Under the pieces are notes generated by a model. That model saw nothing but the letters and a program-made list of their open reading frames with translations. It ran no database searches and was not told where the DNA came from. The translations under genes and the position numbers were made by a program. Shown here piece by piece: positions 1 through 5,338 of a stretch of 5,940 nt of DNA. Where the stretch lies: assembly GCA_028287205.1 (NCBI GenBank), contig JAQBQC010000212.1:1-5940 (forward strand), read 5' to 3'. The stretch comes from Gemmatimonadota bacterium. GTDB lineage: Bacteria; Gemmatimonadota; Gemmatimonadetes; Gemmatimonadales; Gemmatimonadaceae. Each line of letters opens with the position of its first letter. Positions within the stretch are counted from its first letter, which is position 1.

Positions 1-415
<415 letters not shown>

Positions 416-454
416 CACTCGCTCTCGTCTGTGTGATCTCGCGACTTACCATTT

Positions 455-473
455 TGGTGATCCCATATCACCA
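455..473 (-). promoter_or_regulatory. Hairpin in the tuf 5' leader
   Basis: Read on the minus strand, TGGTGAT-ATGGG-ATCACCA forms a perfect 7-bp stem with a 5-base loop, between tRNA-Thr(GGU) and the tuf start. It is followed by AAAA rather than a U-run, so it does not look like an intrinsic terminator. It may protect or define the 5' end of the tuf mRNA once the tRNA has been cut off the common transcript. That role is an inference. Confidence 0.4.
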
Positions 474-497
474 CATGTGCAGCGCGTACCGCCATCA

Positions 498-570
498 AGC
501 TCGCGACCGGGATCGAACCGGTGACCTCACCCTTACCAAGGGTGTGCTCTACCAACTGAGCTACGCGAGC
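498..570 (-). tRNA. tRNA-Thr (anticodon GGU)
   Basis: This 73-nt cloverleaf on the minus strand has a 7-bp acceptor stem GCTCGCG/CGCGAGC with discriminator U. The D-arm contains AGCTCAGTTGGTAGAGC. The anticodon stem CACCC/GGGTG encloses loop TTGGTAA with anticodon GGT, which reads ACC and ACU codons. The T-arm contains GGTTCGATCC. The 3' CCA is not encoded. It is the last tRNA before tuf and the counterpart of E. coli thrT. Confidence 0.97.
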
Positions 571-634
571 GATGTCCCTGCTCGTTCATTGCTCCGCCCG
601 CTCCTTCGCCCGCGCACCGATCGTTCATTCGGCA

Positions 635-707
635 AGCGGGAGACGGGGCTCGAACCCGCGACATCAAGCTTGGAAGGCTTGCGCTCTACCAACTGAGCTA
701 CTCCCGC
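635..707 (-). tRNA. tRNA-Gly (anticodon UCC)
   Basis: This 73-nt cloverleaf on the minus strand has acceptor stem GCGGGAG/CTCCCGC with discriminator U. The D-arm carries AGCTCAGTTGGTAGAGC. The anticodon loop CTTCCAA has anticodon TCC, which reads GGA and GGG. The T-loop is TTCGAGC on a stem closed by one G-U pair. CCA is not encoded. It corresponds in position and anticodon to E. coli glyT. The 64-nt spacer to the next tRNA holds a 9-bp direct repeat (TCGTTCATT on the plus strand at 582-590 and 621-629) and nothing else recognisable. Confidence 0.97.
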
Positions 708-806
708 GAGAGAACTGCTTTCGCGCCCCGACTATTTTCCAACGTTCACCGTGTTGCCGCGCTTACCGACGCGCCACTGCTGTACATCCATTCAGCCACC
801 GACCGA

Positions 807-889
807 TGGTGGGGGAAGGATTCGAACCTTCGTAGGCGTTAGCCGGCAGATTTACAGTCTGCTCCCGTTGGCCGCTTGGGTACCCCACC
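807..889 (-). tRNA. tRNA-Tyr (anticodon GUA)
   Basis: This 83-nt class II tRNA on the minus strand has acceptor stem GGTGGGG/CCCCACC with discriminator A. The anticodon stem GCAGA/TCTGC encloses loop CTGTAAA with anticodon GTA. A long variable arm, typical of bacterial tRNA-Tyr, follows. The T-loop is TTCGAAT. CCA is not encoded. It is the counterpart of E. coli tyrU in this tRNA-tuf operon. Confidence 0.97.
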
Positions 890-957
890 CTATCCCTGCG
901 CGTTTGCGGCCTGACGCCCCTCATCGACTGCGTGGACGAGACTGTGCACCGAACCAG

Positions 958-1030
958 AGCTGACGGCGAGAATCGAACTCGCAACCGCCTGATTACAAAT
1001 CAGGTGCTCTGCCAATTGAGCTACGTCAGC
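958..1030 (-). tRNA. tRNA-Thr (anticodon UGU)
   Basis: This 73-nt cloverleaf on the minus strand has acceptor stem GCTGACG/CGTCAGC with discriminator U. The anticodon stem CCTGA/TCAGG encloses loop TTTGTAA with anticodon TGT, which reads ACA and ACG. The T-loop is TTCGATT on a stem GCGAG/CTCGC. CCA is not encoded. It is the first gene of the operon, about 36 nt after the predicted transcription start, and the counterpart of E. coli thrU. Confidence 0.97.
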
Positions 1031-1072
1031 GTGAGCTCAAAACAGCGCACGGCGTTTTTGCGCAAGACTCAT

Positions 1073-1101
1073 AGAATAACAGGACTTTAGGGGTGCGTCA
1101 A
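1073..1101 (-). promoter_or_regulatory. Sigma70-type promoter of the tRNA-tuf operon
   Basis: On the minus strand the -35 box TTGACG (1101-1096) is separated by exactly 17 bp from the -10 box TATTCT (1078-1073). This is close to consensus and is the best promoter in the window. Transcription would start near 1066, leaving a leader of about 36 nt before tRNA-Thr(UGU). The promoter lies only 25 bp beyond the cysS stop codon, so the tRNA operon need not depend on cysS transcription. No A/T-rich UP element is seen upstream of -35. Confidence 0.8.
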
Positions 1102-1111
1102 GCGCGCGGAC

Positions 1112-1128
1112 AGCACGTATGTCGTGCT
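1112..1128 (-). terminator. Possible cysS terminator hairpin without U-run
   Basis: The inverted repeat AGCACG-ACATA-CGTGCT (minus strand) has a perfect 6-bp stem and a 5-base loop. Its 5' arm starts inside the cysS stop codon TAG. No T-run follows (GTCCGC comes next), so a classical intrinsic terminator is doubtful. It could be a weak or assisted terminator or an mRNA 3'-end stabiliser just ahead of the tRNA promoter. Confidence 0.3.
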
Positions 1129-2530
1129 ACCGCACCTTCTTCCACCGCGTCCCCTGCGGCGTGTCCTCGATTGCGATCCCCTTCCCGTCGAGCTCGCCAC
1201 GGATCGCGTCCGCAGCCGCAAAATCCCGCCTCGCCCGCGCCTCTCGCCGCGCCGCCAGCCGCTCCTCCACCCACCTGGACAACGTGTCATCGATCTCTGC
1301 CTCGCCGGGCACGATATCGAGCACGCCGTTCACCAGCGCGAACGCCGTCCGCGCGGCCTCCAGTCCCGCCACATCCGATCCGCCCGCGTCGAGCTCCGCA
1401 TTGATCATCCGAATGAACTCGAACAGCGCCGCCATCGCCTCCGGCGCGTTGAGATCATCATTGAATGCGTCGATCGCCGAGCTGCGGAGCTCCGCCGCGA
1501 TCGTCGACATGTTCGCGGTGCCGCCCGTCGCAGCCGCGAGCCGCTCCGCGAAATCGCCGACGCGCCGCACCGCATTCGTCGACGCCTCGAGCGACTCCTC
1601 CGCGAGATTGAGCTGCTTGCGATAGTGCACCGAGAACATGAAGTGGCGCACCGCGGCGGCCGAGATGCCCGTGGCGCGCAGGTCCTCGACGGTGGCGACG
1701 TTGCCGACGCGCTTCGCCATCTTCGCGCCGTCCGTGAGCAGGAATTCGCCGTGGCACCACATGCGCGCGAAGGGTGCGCCGCTCGCACCTTCGGACTGCG
1801 CGATCTCGTCCTCGTGATGCGGAAAGATGAGATCGACGCCGCCGGCGTGCAGGTCCAGCGTGTCGCCGAGATATCGCTTCGCCATGGCCGAGCACTCGAG
1901 ATGCCAGCCCGGGCGGCCGCGTCCCCACGGCGAGTCCCATGCGGCGCCCGTCTGCTCATCCTCCGGCTTCGCGGCCTTCCAGAGCGCGAAATCGCGGACG
2001 TCTTCCTTGTTGTAGTCGTCGGCGGCCACGCGGGCGCCCGCACGAATCTGTCGCGTGTCGAGGCGTGAAAGCTTCCCGTAACCGGGAAAGCGCGCGATCG
2101 CGAAGTACACGGACGAATCCTCGGCCTGATACGCGAGCCCGCGCGACATCAATCGCTCCACGAGCGCGATCATCTCCGGAATGTGCTCCGTCGCCTTCGG
2201 ATACACCTCGGCCGTCTCGATGCGCAGAAATTCGCGATCGCGATGAAAGATCTCCGTGACGGGCTCGGTGACCTCGCGAATCGTTTTCCCCTGCGCCGCC
2301 GAGCGCGTGATGATCTTGTCGTCCACATCCGTCAGATTCATCACTTGCAGCACCTTCCAGCCGTTCAGGCGCAGCACGCGGCGCAGCAGATCCTCGAAGA
2401 GGAAGGTGCGAAAGTTGCCGAGGTGGGCAGGGTTGTAGACGGTCGGCCCGCACGTGTACATCCGGACGATCGTGCCATCCGCCGGAGCGAACGGTTCGAC
2501 CCGGCGGGTGAGCGTGTTGTAAAGCTGCAT
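1127..2530 (-). CDS. cysS: Cysteinyl-tRNA synthetase
   Basis: This cytoplasmic class I aminoacyl-tRNA synthetase activates cysteine with ATP and charges tRNA-Cys. The 467-residue length is normal for bacterial CysRS. The Rossmann catalytic domain opens with YTCGPTVYNPAHLGN, where HLGN (36-39) is the HIGH-type motif. The zinc and cysteine-binding set is complete: C27, C213, H238 and E242, with W209 in GWHLECS and FPHHEDE around 236-242. The second ATP motif is KMAKR (270-274) in place of the usual KMSKS. The C-terminal helical anticodon-binding region begins around residue 290 (HFMFSVHYRKQLN) and ends RWKKVR. The start is the ATG at 2530-2528, with AGGA five bases upstream (2539-2536). The gene is transcribed toward the tRNA-tuf operon and divergently from the ABM-like gene. 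Confidence 0.97.
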   Translation of the reverse strand: MQLYNTLTRRVEPFAPADGTIVRMYTCGPTVYNPAHLGNFRTFLFEDLLRRVLRLNGWKVLQVMNLTDVDDKIITRSAAQGKTIREVTEPVTEIFHRDREFLRIETAEVYPKATEHIPEMIALVERLMSRGLAYQAEDSSVYFAIARFPGYGKLSRLDTRQIRAGARVAADDYNKEDVRDFALWKAAKPEDEQTGAAWDSPWGRGRPGWHLECSAMAKRYLGDTLDLHAGGVDLIFPHHEDEIAQSEGASGAPFARMWCHGEFLLTDGAKMAKRVGNVATVEDLRATGISAAAVRHFMFSVHYRKQLNLAEESLEASTNAVRRVGDFAERLAAATGGTANMSTIAAELRSSAIDAFNDDLNAPEAMAALFEFIRMINAELDAGGSDVAGLEAARTAFALVNGVLDIVPGEAEIDDTLSRWVEERLAARREARARRDFAAADAIRGELDGKGIAIEDTPQGTRWKKVR

Positions 2531-2666
2531 GCTCGTCCTGAAAACGTGATCGGCGCGCGCGCGGGCGAAGGCGAGAAGCTACGCGCCCGAGTGCGCTTAT
2601 TCAACGTTGGGGGGCCGTCTCAAATATGCGAGCGCGCGCAATGCCATGGCGTGCACGAGGTGAAAT
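2531..2666. promoter_or_regulatory. Divergent intergenic region between cysS and the ABM-like gene
   Basis: These 136 bp must hold the start signals for both flanking genes. The only A/T-rich patch is near 2597-2627. On the minus strand TTGAGA (2623-2618) lies 16-17 bp before AATAAG/ATAAGC, a weak candidate for cysS. On the plus strand TTCAAC (2600-2605) lies 16 bp before AAATAT (2622-2627), a weak candidate for the ABM-like gene. The two candidates overlap, so they could compete. An 11-bp alternating GC run lies at 2553-2563. None of the boxes is convincing alone. Confidence 0.3.
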
Positions 2667-3005
2667 GTGATTGCACGAACGTGGAGCGGCCGCACGACGC
2701 TCGCCAAGCAGCACGCATACATCGAGCACTTTACGAGGCGGGTGTTGCCCGAGCTCCGGGAGCTCGACGGCTTCGTCGAGGCGTCGCTGCTGCGACACGA
2801 GCGCGGCGACGAGGTCGGAATTTTCGTGATCACCACGTGGACGTCGAAGGACGCGATTCGTGCGTTCGCCGGAGAGGACATCGAGCGCGCGGTGGTCGAG
2901 CCGGAGGCAGTCGAAGCACTGACGTCGTTCGATGCGAGGGTCCAGCATTGGGACATTCTGGCTGCGGCGACTGACGCCGCGGGCGAGAGCACGGCCACTC
3001 GCTGA
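2667..3005 (+). CDS. ABM-type (antibiotic biosynthesis monooxygenase-like) small protein
   Basis: This is a 112-residue cytoplasmic protein with the layout of the ABM dimeric alpha-beta barrel superfamily. A first beta strand (MIARTWSG) is followed by a helix ([18 protein letters not shown]), a strand with [10 protein letters not shown], a long strand [12 protein letters not shown] (49-60), and a helix [20 protein letters not shown] (61-80). It closes with VQHWDIL (92-98). The [14 protein letters not shown] arrangement is typical of uncharacterised ABM proteins. Members range from quinone-forming monooxygenases to heme-degrading enzymes, so the substrate cannot be named. The last 14 residues look disordered. 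The start is GTG at 2667, because an in-frame TGA sits at 2661-2663 and GAGGTGA (2657-2663) supplies the ribosome-binding site. The next gene begins 22 bp after its stop, so the two are probably an operon. Confidence 0.8.
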   Translation: MIARTWSGRTTLAKQHAYIEHFTRRVLPELRELDGFVEASLLRHERGDEVGIFVITTWTSKDAIRAFAGEDIERAVVEPEAVEALTSFDARVQHWDILAAATDAAGESTATR

Positions 3006-3027
3006 CACTAGAGGAGCATAGCTGACC

Positions 3028-3303
3028 ATGTCTCGAGCATTCGTGAACGAGGATTCCGGCGGGCGTGACTCGCCGCTGCGCCGGTTCGTACTTCCCGATC
3101 GCGACGATCCCGGATACGATGAGGCCGCGGCGCTCGCGCTGCTGGAGGGCGCGGCCGAGGGCGACACCGAGAGCGCCGAAGTGGCAACGGGCTACTACTG
3201 GGGCGAGCGCAAGCTGCGCCCGTACGTCGAGCGCGCGCTCGTGCGTGCGCGCGAGGCCCGCGACGAGGCGGCGATCCGCGCGGCCGAGCGTTTTCTGCGC
3301 TGA
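3028..3303 (+). CDS. Uncharacterised 91-residue protein starting MSRAFVNED
   Basis: No family is recognised with certainty. The protein is soluble and acidic in its first two thirds. It has an N-terminal segment MSRAFVNEDSGGRDSP, a loop with LPDRDDPGYDE (about 23-33), and then mostly helical sequence containing ATGYYWGERKLRPYVE (53-68), ending in a charged helix AAIRAAERFLR. The first residues resemble the N-terminus seen on some GreA/GreB-like transcription factors (MSRAFVKED). The GreA coiled-coil and C-terminal FKBP-like domain are absent, so this is a weak hint only. The start ATG at 3028 has a strong ribosome-binding site, GAGGAG, at 3011-3016. It lies 22 bp after the ABM-like gene and is probably co-transcribed with it. 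Its last 109 bp overlap the end of the convergent ABC-like gene on the other strand. Confidence 0.75.
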   Translation: MSRAFVNEDSGGRDSPLRRFVLPDRDDPGYDEAAALALLEGAAEGDTESAEVATGYYWGERKLRPYVERALVRAREARDEAAIRAAERFLR

Positions 3304-3854
3304 ACGAGCGCGCCGTTCGTGAGCGTGACCACGCGGGAAACGCAGGGCGCAGCTGCGAGCTCCTCGTTGGCGGCGAAGAGAATGGCGGCTCCAGCGAGGG
3401 CGTGGCGCTCGAACAGCGCGAGCACGAGGCGTTGCTCGAGCAGGCTGGCGCACGGGAGATCGTCGACGAGGAGAAGGAGCGAGCGTTTGGGGAGTGAGGC
3501 GTTTAGTGCAGCGTTGAGGGCAGTATTGAGCGCAGCGTAGAGCGCACCGCACCCGTCGCGCTCGGAGTTGCGCTCGCGCGAGGGATGAGCCGGCGACGCG
3601 CGCACGTACGCGATGCTCTCACGCGATACGACGCGTGCGCCGAACCAGAAGATCGAGCCGGCATCCGGCGTCCGAAGCCCCGCGGCACACTCGAGCAGCG
3701 TACTGCGCCCGCTGGAGCGCGCCCCTTCGAGCGCGACGATCTCGCCCGGCCACAACGCCAGGTCGAGATCGCGGAGCACGGACACGCGCGCCGAGCATCC
3801 GGCCGCGCCCGCACGATAGCTCTTCGAGAGCGAGATGATCGAAAGCGACGTCAC
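3195..3854 (-). CDS. Degenerate ABC-transporter ATPase-like protein
   Basis: This 219-residue protein follows the ABC ATPase plan but lacks key catalytic features. Seen in order: an A-loop-like KSY (11-13); VLRDLDLALWPGEIVALEG (26-44); a Walker A position GARSSGRST (44-52) with Arg50 in place of the essential Lys; CAAGLRTPDAGSIFWFG; and IAYVRASP (81-88) where the Q-loop Gln should be. The Walker B-like LLLLVDD (126-132) has Asp132 in place of the catalytic Glu. FAANEE (160-165) stands where the switch His is normally found. No LSGGQ is visible, and only about 45 residues separate the Q-loop and Walker B positions, shorter than usual. That stretch is filled by an (ALNA)-type repeat. The start is GTG at 3854, four codons after an in-frame TGA, with no clear ribosome-binding site. 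Residues 185-219 (Arg/Ser/Ala-rich) are antisense to the opposite gene and may not be a functional tail. It could be a decaying gene or a non-hydrolysing relative. Confidence 0.55.
   Translation of the reverse strand: MTSLSIISLSKSYRAGAAGCSARVSVLRDLDLALWPGEIVALEGARSSGRSTLLECAAGLRTPDAGSIFWFGARVVSRESIAYVRASPAHPSRERNSERDGCGALYAALNTALNAALNASLPKRSLLLLVDDLPCASLLEQRLVLALFERHALAGAAILFAANEELAAAPCVSRVVTLTNGALVQRRKRSAARIAASSRASRARTSARSTYGRSLRSPQ
3302..3318 (+). terminator. Possible hairpin at the stop of the MSRAFVNED gene
   Basis: GAACG-AGCGCGC-CGTTC makes a 5-bp perfect stem starting inside the TGA stop codon at 3301-3303. There is no T-run after it. It is a weak candidate for an RNA 3' end and could be a chance repeat in GC-rich sequence. 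Confidence 0.2.
3496..3549 (-). repeat. In-frame imperfect 12-bp tandem repeat
   Basis: About four and a half units of a 12-bp motif occur on the plus strand: GAGGCGTTTAGT, GCAGCGTTGAGG, GCAGTATTGAGC, GCAGCGTAGAGC, then GCACCG. Because 12 is a multiple of three, the frame of the ABC-like gene is kept and the product gains repeated Ala-Leu-Asn-Ala units (roughly residues 102-120). The repeat sits where the ABC signature motif would be expected. Confidence 0.8.
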
Positions 3855-3872
3855 GAGCGGTGCTCACGCGCC

Positions 3873-3902
3873 CGCGCGTCCAGCCGCACGCGCGGACGCG
3901 CG
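3873..3902 (-). terminator. Strong GC hairpin after the membrane-protein gene
   Basis: CGCGCGTCC (3873-3881) and GGACGCGCG (3894-3902) form a perfect 9-bp stem around a 12-base loop. It begins four bases after the membrane-protein stop codon (3909-3907, minus strand) and ends 18 bases before the ABC-like GTG. No U-run follows, so it may be a Rho-assisted terminator, a transcript stabiliser or a processing site. It would lower expression of the ABC-like gene relative to the two genes upstream. Confidence 0.45.
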
Positions 3903-3906
3903 ACCC

Positions 3907-4296
3907 TCACTGTGATTCCGAGCGCTCGCGCGCACGTTGCTGCAGCACGATTGCGGCGATCATGAAGAGAACGGCGCCACCCAAAGTGTAGTTCTGCGCC
4001 GCCGGATCGTGCCCCGCCCAAAGAAACGTCACTGCAATCAGCAGAGAGCTGATCGCAAAACAGAACGGCAGCGCAGCCGCTCTCCATCCGCCGCGTCGGG
4101 AGGAGATCGTCAGCACCCCCTTCACGAGGAAGGCTGCCCCGGACAAGGTGCCGCAGACAACCGCAACGAGCGCGAAGCGCGGCTGCAGTGAGTGCCGGTG
4201 CTCGATTCCCCATGGCGTCAGCAGCGCCAGACTCACCACGATTGCGAGCCACATCAGTCCGTTCTGGATGTGTCGATTGTCCGCTGGGCGATGCAT
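3907..4296 (-). CDS. Small four-helix membrane protein, function unknown
   Basis: This is a 129-residue inner-membrane protein of unknown family. Four hydrophobic segments are clear: LMWLAIVVSLALLTPWGI (14-31), FALVAVVCGTLSGAAFLVKG (41-60), ALPFCFAISSLLIAVTFLWAG (75-95) and LGGAVLFMIAAIVLQQ (105-120). The ends are charged: an N-terminal MHRPADNRH and a C-terminal RARERSESQ. Short loops contain SSRRGGWR (65-72) and GHDPAAQNY (95-103). No catalytic motif is visible. The start ATG at 4296-4294 is chosen because GGAGG lies four bases upstream (4305-4301). The frame stays open much further upstream, but that part reads as an Arg-rich shadow of the lipoprotein gene. The gene starts 11 bases after the lipoprotein stop, so the two are almost certainly co-transcribed. 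Two Cys (48, 79) lie within membrane segments. Confidence 0.8.
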   Translation of the reverse strand: MHRPADNRHIQNGLMWLAIVVSLALLTPWGIEHRHSLQPRFALVAVVCGTLSGAAFLVKGVLTISSRRGGWRAAALPFCFAISSLLIAVTFLWAGHDPAAQNYTLGGAVLFMIAAIVLQQRARERSESQ

Positions 4297-4307
4297 GGTG
4301 CCTCCGA

Positions 4308-5288
4308 TCAGAGGGTAAACGCCGTCGTGCAGTGCGCGGCATAGGAGCCCTCGAAGCACGTCTTTGAGGGTGGCGCACCTCCTCCGCCGGCGCCACCAAA
4401 GCCGCCGCCGCCAAAGCCGCCCGAGGAAACAGAGTCGTGGGCGAGCATGCAGTCGATCAACAAATCCTCCATTGCAGCAGTCGTCGCCAACGCCGCGGCG
4501 AACGCGGTGATGATCGCCGGTGTAAACTCGGGTGCCGCCGCGATCGCTGCCGCTGCACCGGCTAGCACTGCCGCCGCGGCCGCGTAGCGCAACCACTCCT
4601 GCCGGCACGCGGCGAAGTAGAATCCCTGCGCCGTGGCATCCTGTGGCGCGAAGGCGAATGCCAGCGCGTAGGCGACGCCGCCAAGCGTCCGTTGCAGCGG
4701 ACTCACGGCGGGTGCCCGATCGAGCCGCACCGTCTGTATCGGACCGCCCGTGCCCGGCTTCGCGGGAGTAGAAGTGGTGGTGAACGTACCGACGAGGTTT
4801 CCGTTGCGGACCGATTGCATGAAGCTGCGAGTGCGGACCCATCCAGTCTGGGTTTTTGCCCACGTATATGCCGTGGTGCTCACGAGCACACCGTCGATGT
4901 AATGCTGCATGGCCGCCGGCGGGCCTCCGATGCGATACAGCAACACGATTCTCTGCACGTGCTTCGCGTCGTCGGTGAACGTCCAGCTCGCGTGCCCCGA
5001 CGTGGGTGCGACTCCGGGTGCATTGGACGCTACCTGCAGCCCTTCGCCCGTGACGCTCGAGGCAACCACCGACGCGCTCACTCCTCCCCGCCATGCCCCC
5101 GATGTCACGTCCACCGGCCGATGCGTTTTCGGATCGATGATCGCCGGAACTCCGGTCGTGGTGTAGCTGGCCACCGGATTCGTATCACCGGGCTCCGTTG
5201 CCAAAGGCGTTCGCCCGTTCTGATCCGCGCATGCGGCGACAATGAGCGCGGCCGCGGCGCCTGCCATGATTGCGATGCGATGTTGCAT
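4308..5288 (-). CDS. Probable lipoprotein with Ala-rich hydrophobic and Gly-rich C-terminal region
   Basis: No family is recognised for this 326-residue exported protein. The N-terminus MQHRIAIMAGAAAALIVAAC is a signal peptide ending in a lipobox-like VAAC, with Cys20 as the likely lipidated residue. Residues 21-200 look like a soluble, Thr/Ser-rich beta domain, with RPVDVTSGAWRGGVSAS, ASWTFTDDAKHVQRIVLLYRI (100-120), and MQHYIDGVLVSTTAYTW. After FAACRQEW (226-232) come two Ala-rich hydrophobic stretches (about 235-252 and 256-272). These lead to LLIDCMLAH, a Gly-rich linker GGFGGGGFGGAGGGG (290-304) and a Cys-bounded tail TCFEGSYAAHC (310-320). Cys228, 280, 311 and 320 could form two disulfides. 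The start ATG at 5288-5286 has GGGAG six bases upstream (5299-5295). A longer in-frame extension to 5504 is Arg-rich and would bury the signal peptide. The four-helix membrane protein follows 11 bases later. Confidence 0.78.
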   Translation of the reverse strand: MQHRIAIMAGAAAALIVAACADQNGRTPLATEPGDTNPVASYTTTGVPAIIDPKTHRPVDVTSGAWRGGVSASVVASSVTGEGLQVASNAPGVAPTSGHASWTFTDDAKHVQRIVLLYRIGGPPAAMQHYIDGVLVSTTAYTWAKTQTGWVRTRSFMQSVRNGNLVGTFTTTSTPAKPGTGGPIQTVRLDRAPAVSPLQRTLGGVAYALAFAFAPQDATAQGFYFAACRQEWLRYAAAAAVLAGAAAAIAAAPEFTPAIITAFAAALATTAAMEDLLIDCMLAHDSVSSGGFGGGGFGGAGGGGAPPSKTCFEGSYAAHCTTAFTL

Positions 5289-5322
5289 GTGCTGCTCCCG
5301 CGTGAGCGCACCGCACACACTA

Positions 5323-5338
5323 TTGACAGCTGCGTCAA
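5323..5338. promoter_or_regulatory. Operator-like inverted repeat upstream of the lipoprotein gene
   Basis: TTGAC-N6-GTCAA is a perfect 5-bp inverted repeat of 16 bp total, with half-sites about one helical turn apart. It lies 35-50 bp before the lipoprotein start codon, where a dimeric regulator would act. The regulator is not known and no regulator gene lies in the window. Confidence 0.35.

Noticed and set aside
582..629. 9-bp direct repeat TCGTTCATT in the spacer between tRNA-Thr(GGU) and tRNA-Gly
   Set aside because: It has only two short copies within a tRNA spacer, with no array structure or target-site signature. It is not a CRISPR or a mobile element.
433..984. Several open frames of 70-90 codons across the tRNA cluster on both strands
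   Set aside because: They run through four confident tRNA genes and encode no domain. Phrases such as RETGLEPAT or GEGFEPS are the usual false translations of the T-arms of tRNA genes.
2553..2563. Alternating GC run that could adopt Z-DNA
   Set aside because: It is only 11 bp long and expected in GC-rich intergenic DNA.
1124..2974. Long plus-strand open frames of 314 and 263 codons opposite cysS
   Set aside because: They are antisense to a clear CysRS gene, are Arg/His/Ala-rich with no recognisable domain, and are the expected open frames opposite GC-rich coding sequence.
3851..4414. 187-codon minus-strand open frame overlapping the membrane-protein and lipoprotein genes
   Set aside because: It is out of frame with two better supported genes, Arg-rich and without any domain.
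4297..5094. N-terminal extension of the membrane-protein frame to 395 residues
   Set aside because: The added part is Arg/Gly/His-rich shadow sequence of the lipoprotein gene, and a good GGAGG site supports the internal start at 4296.
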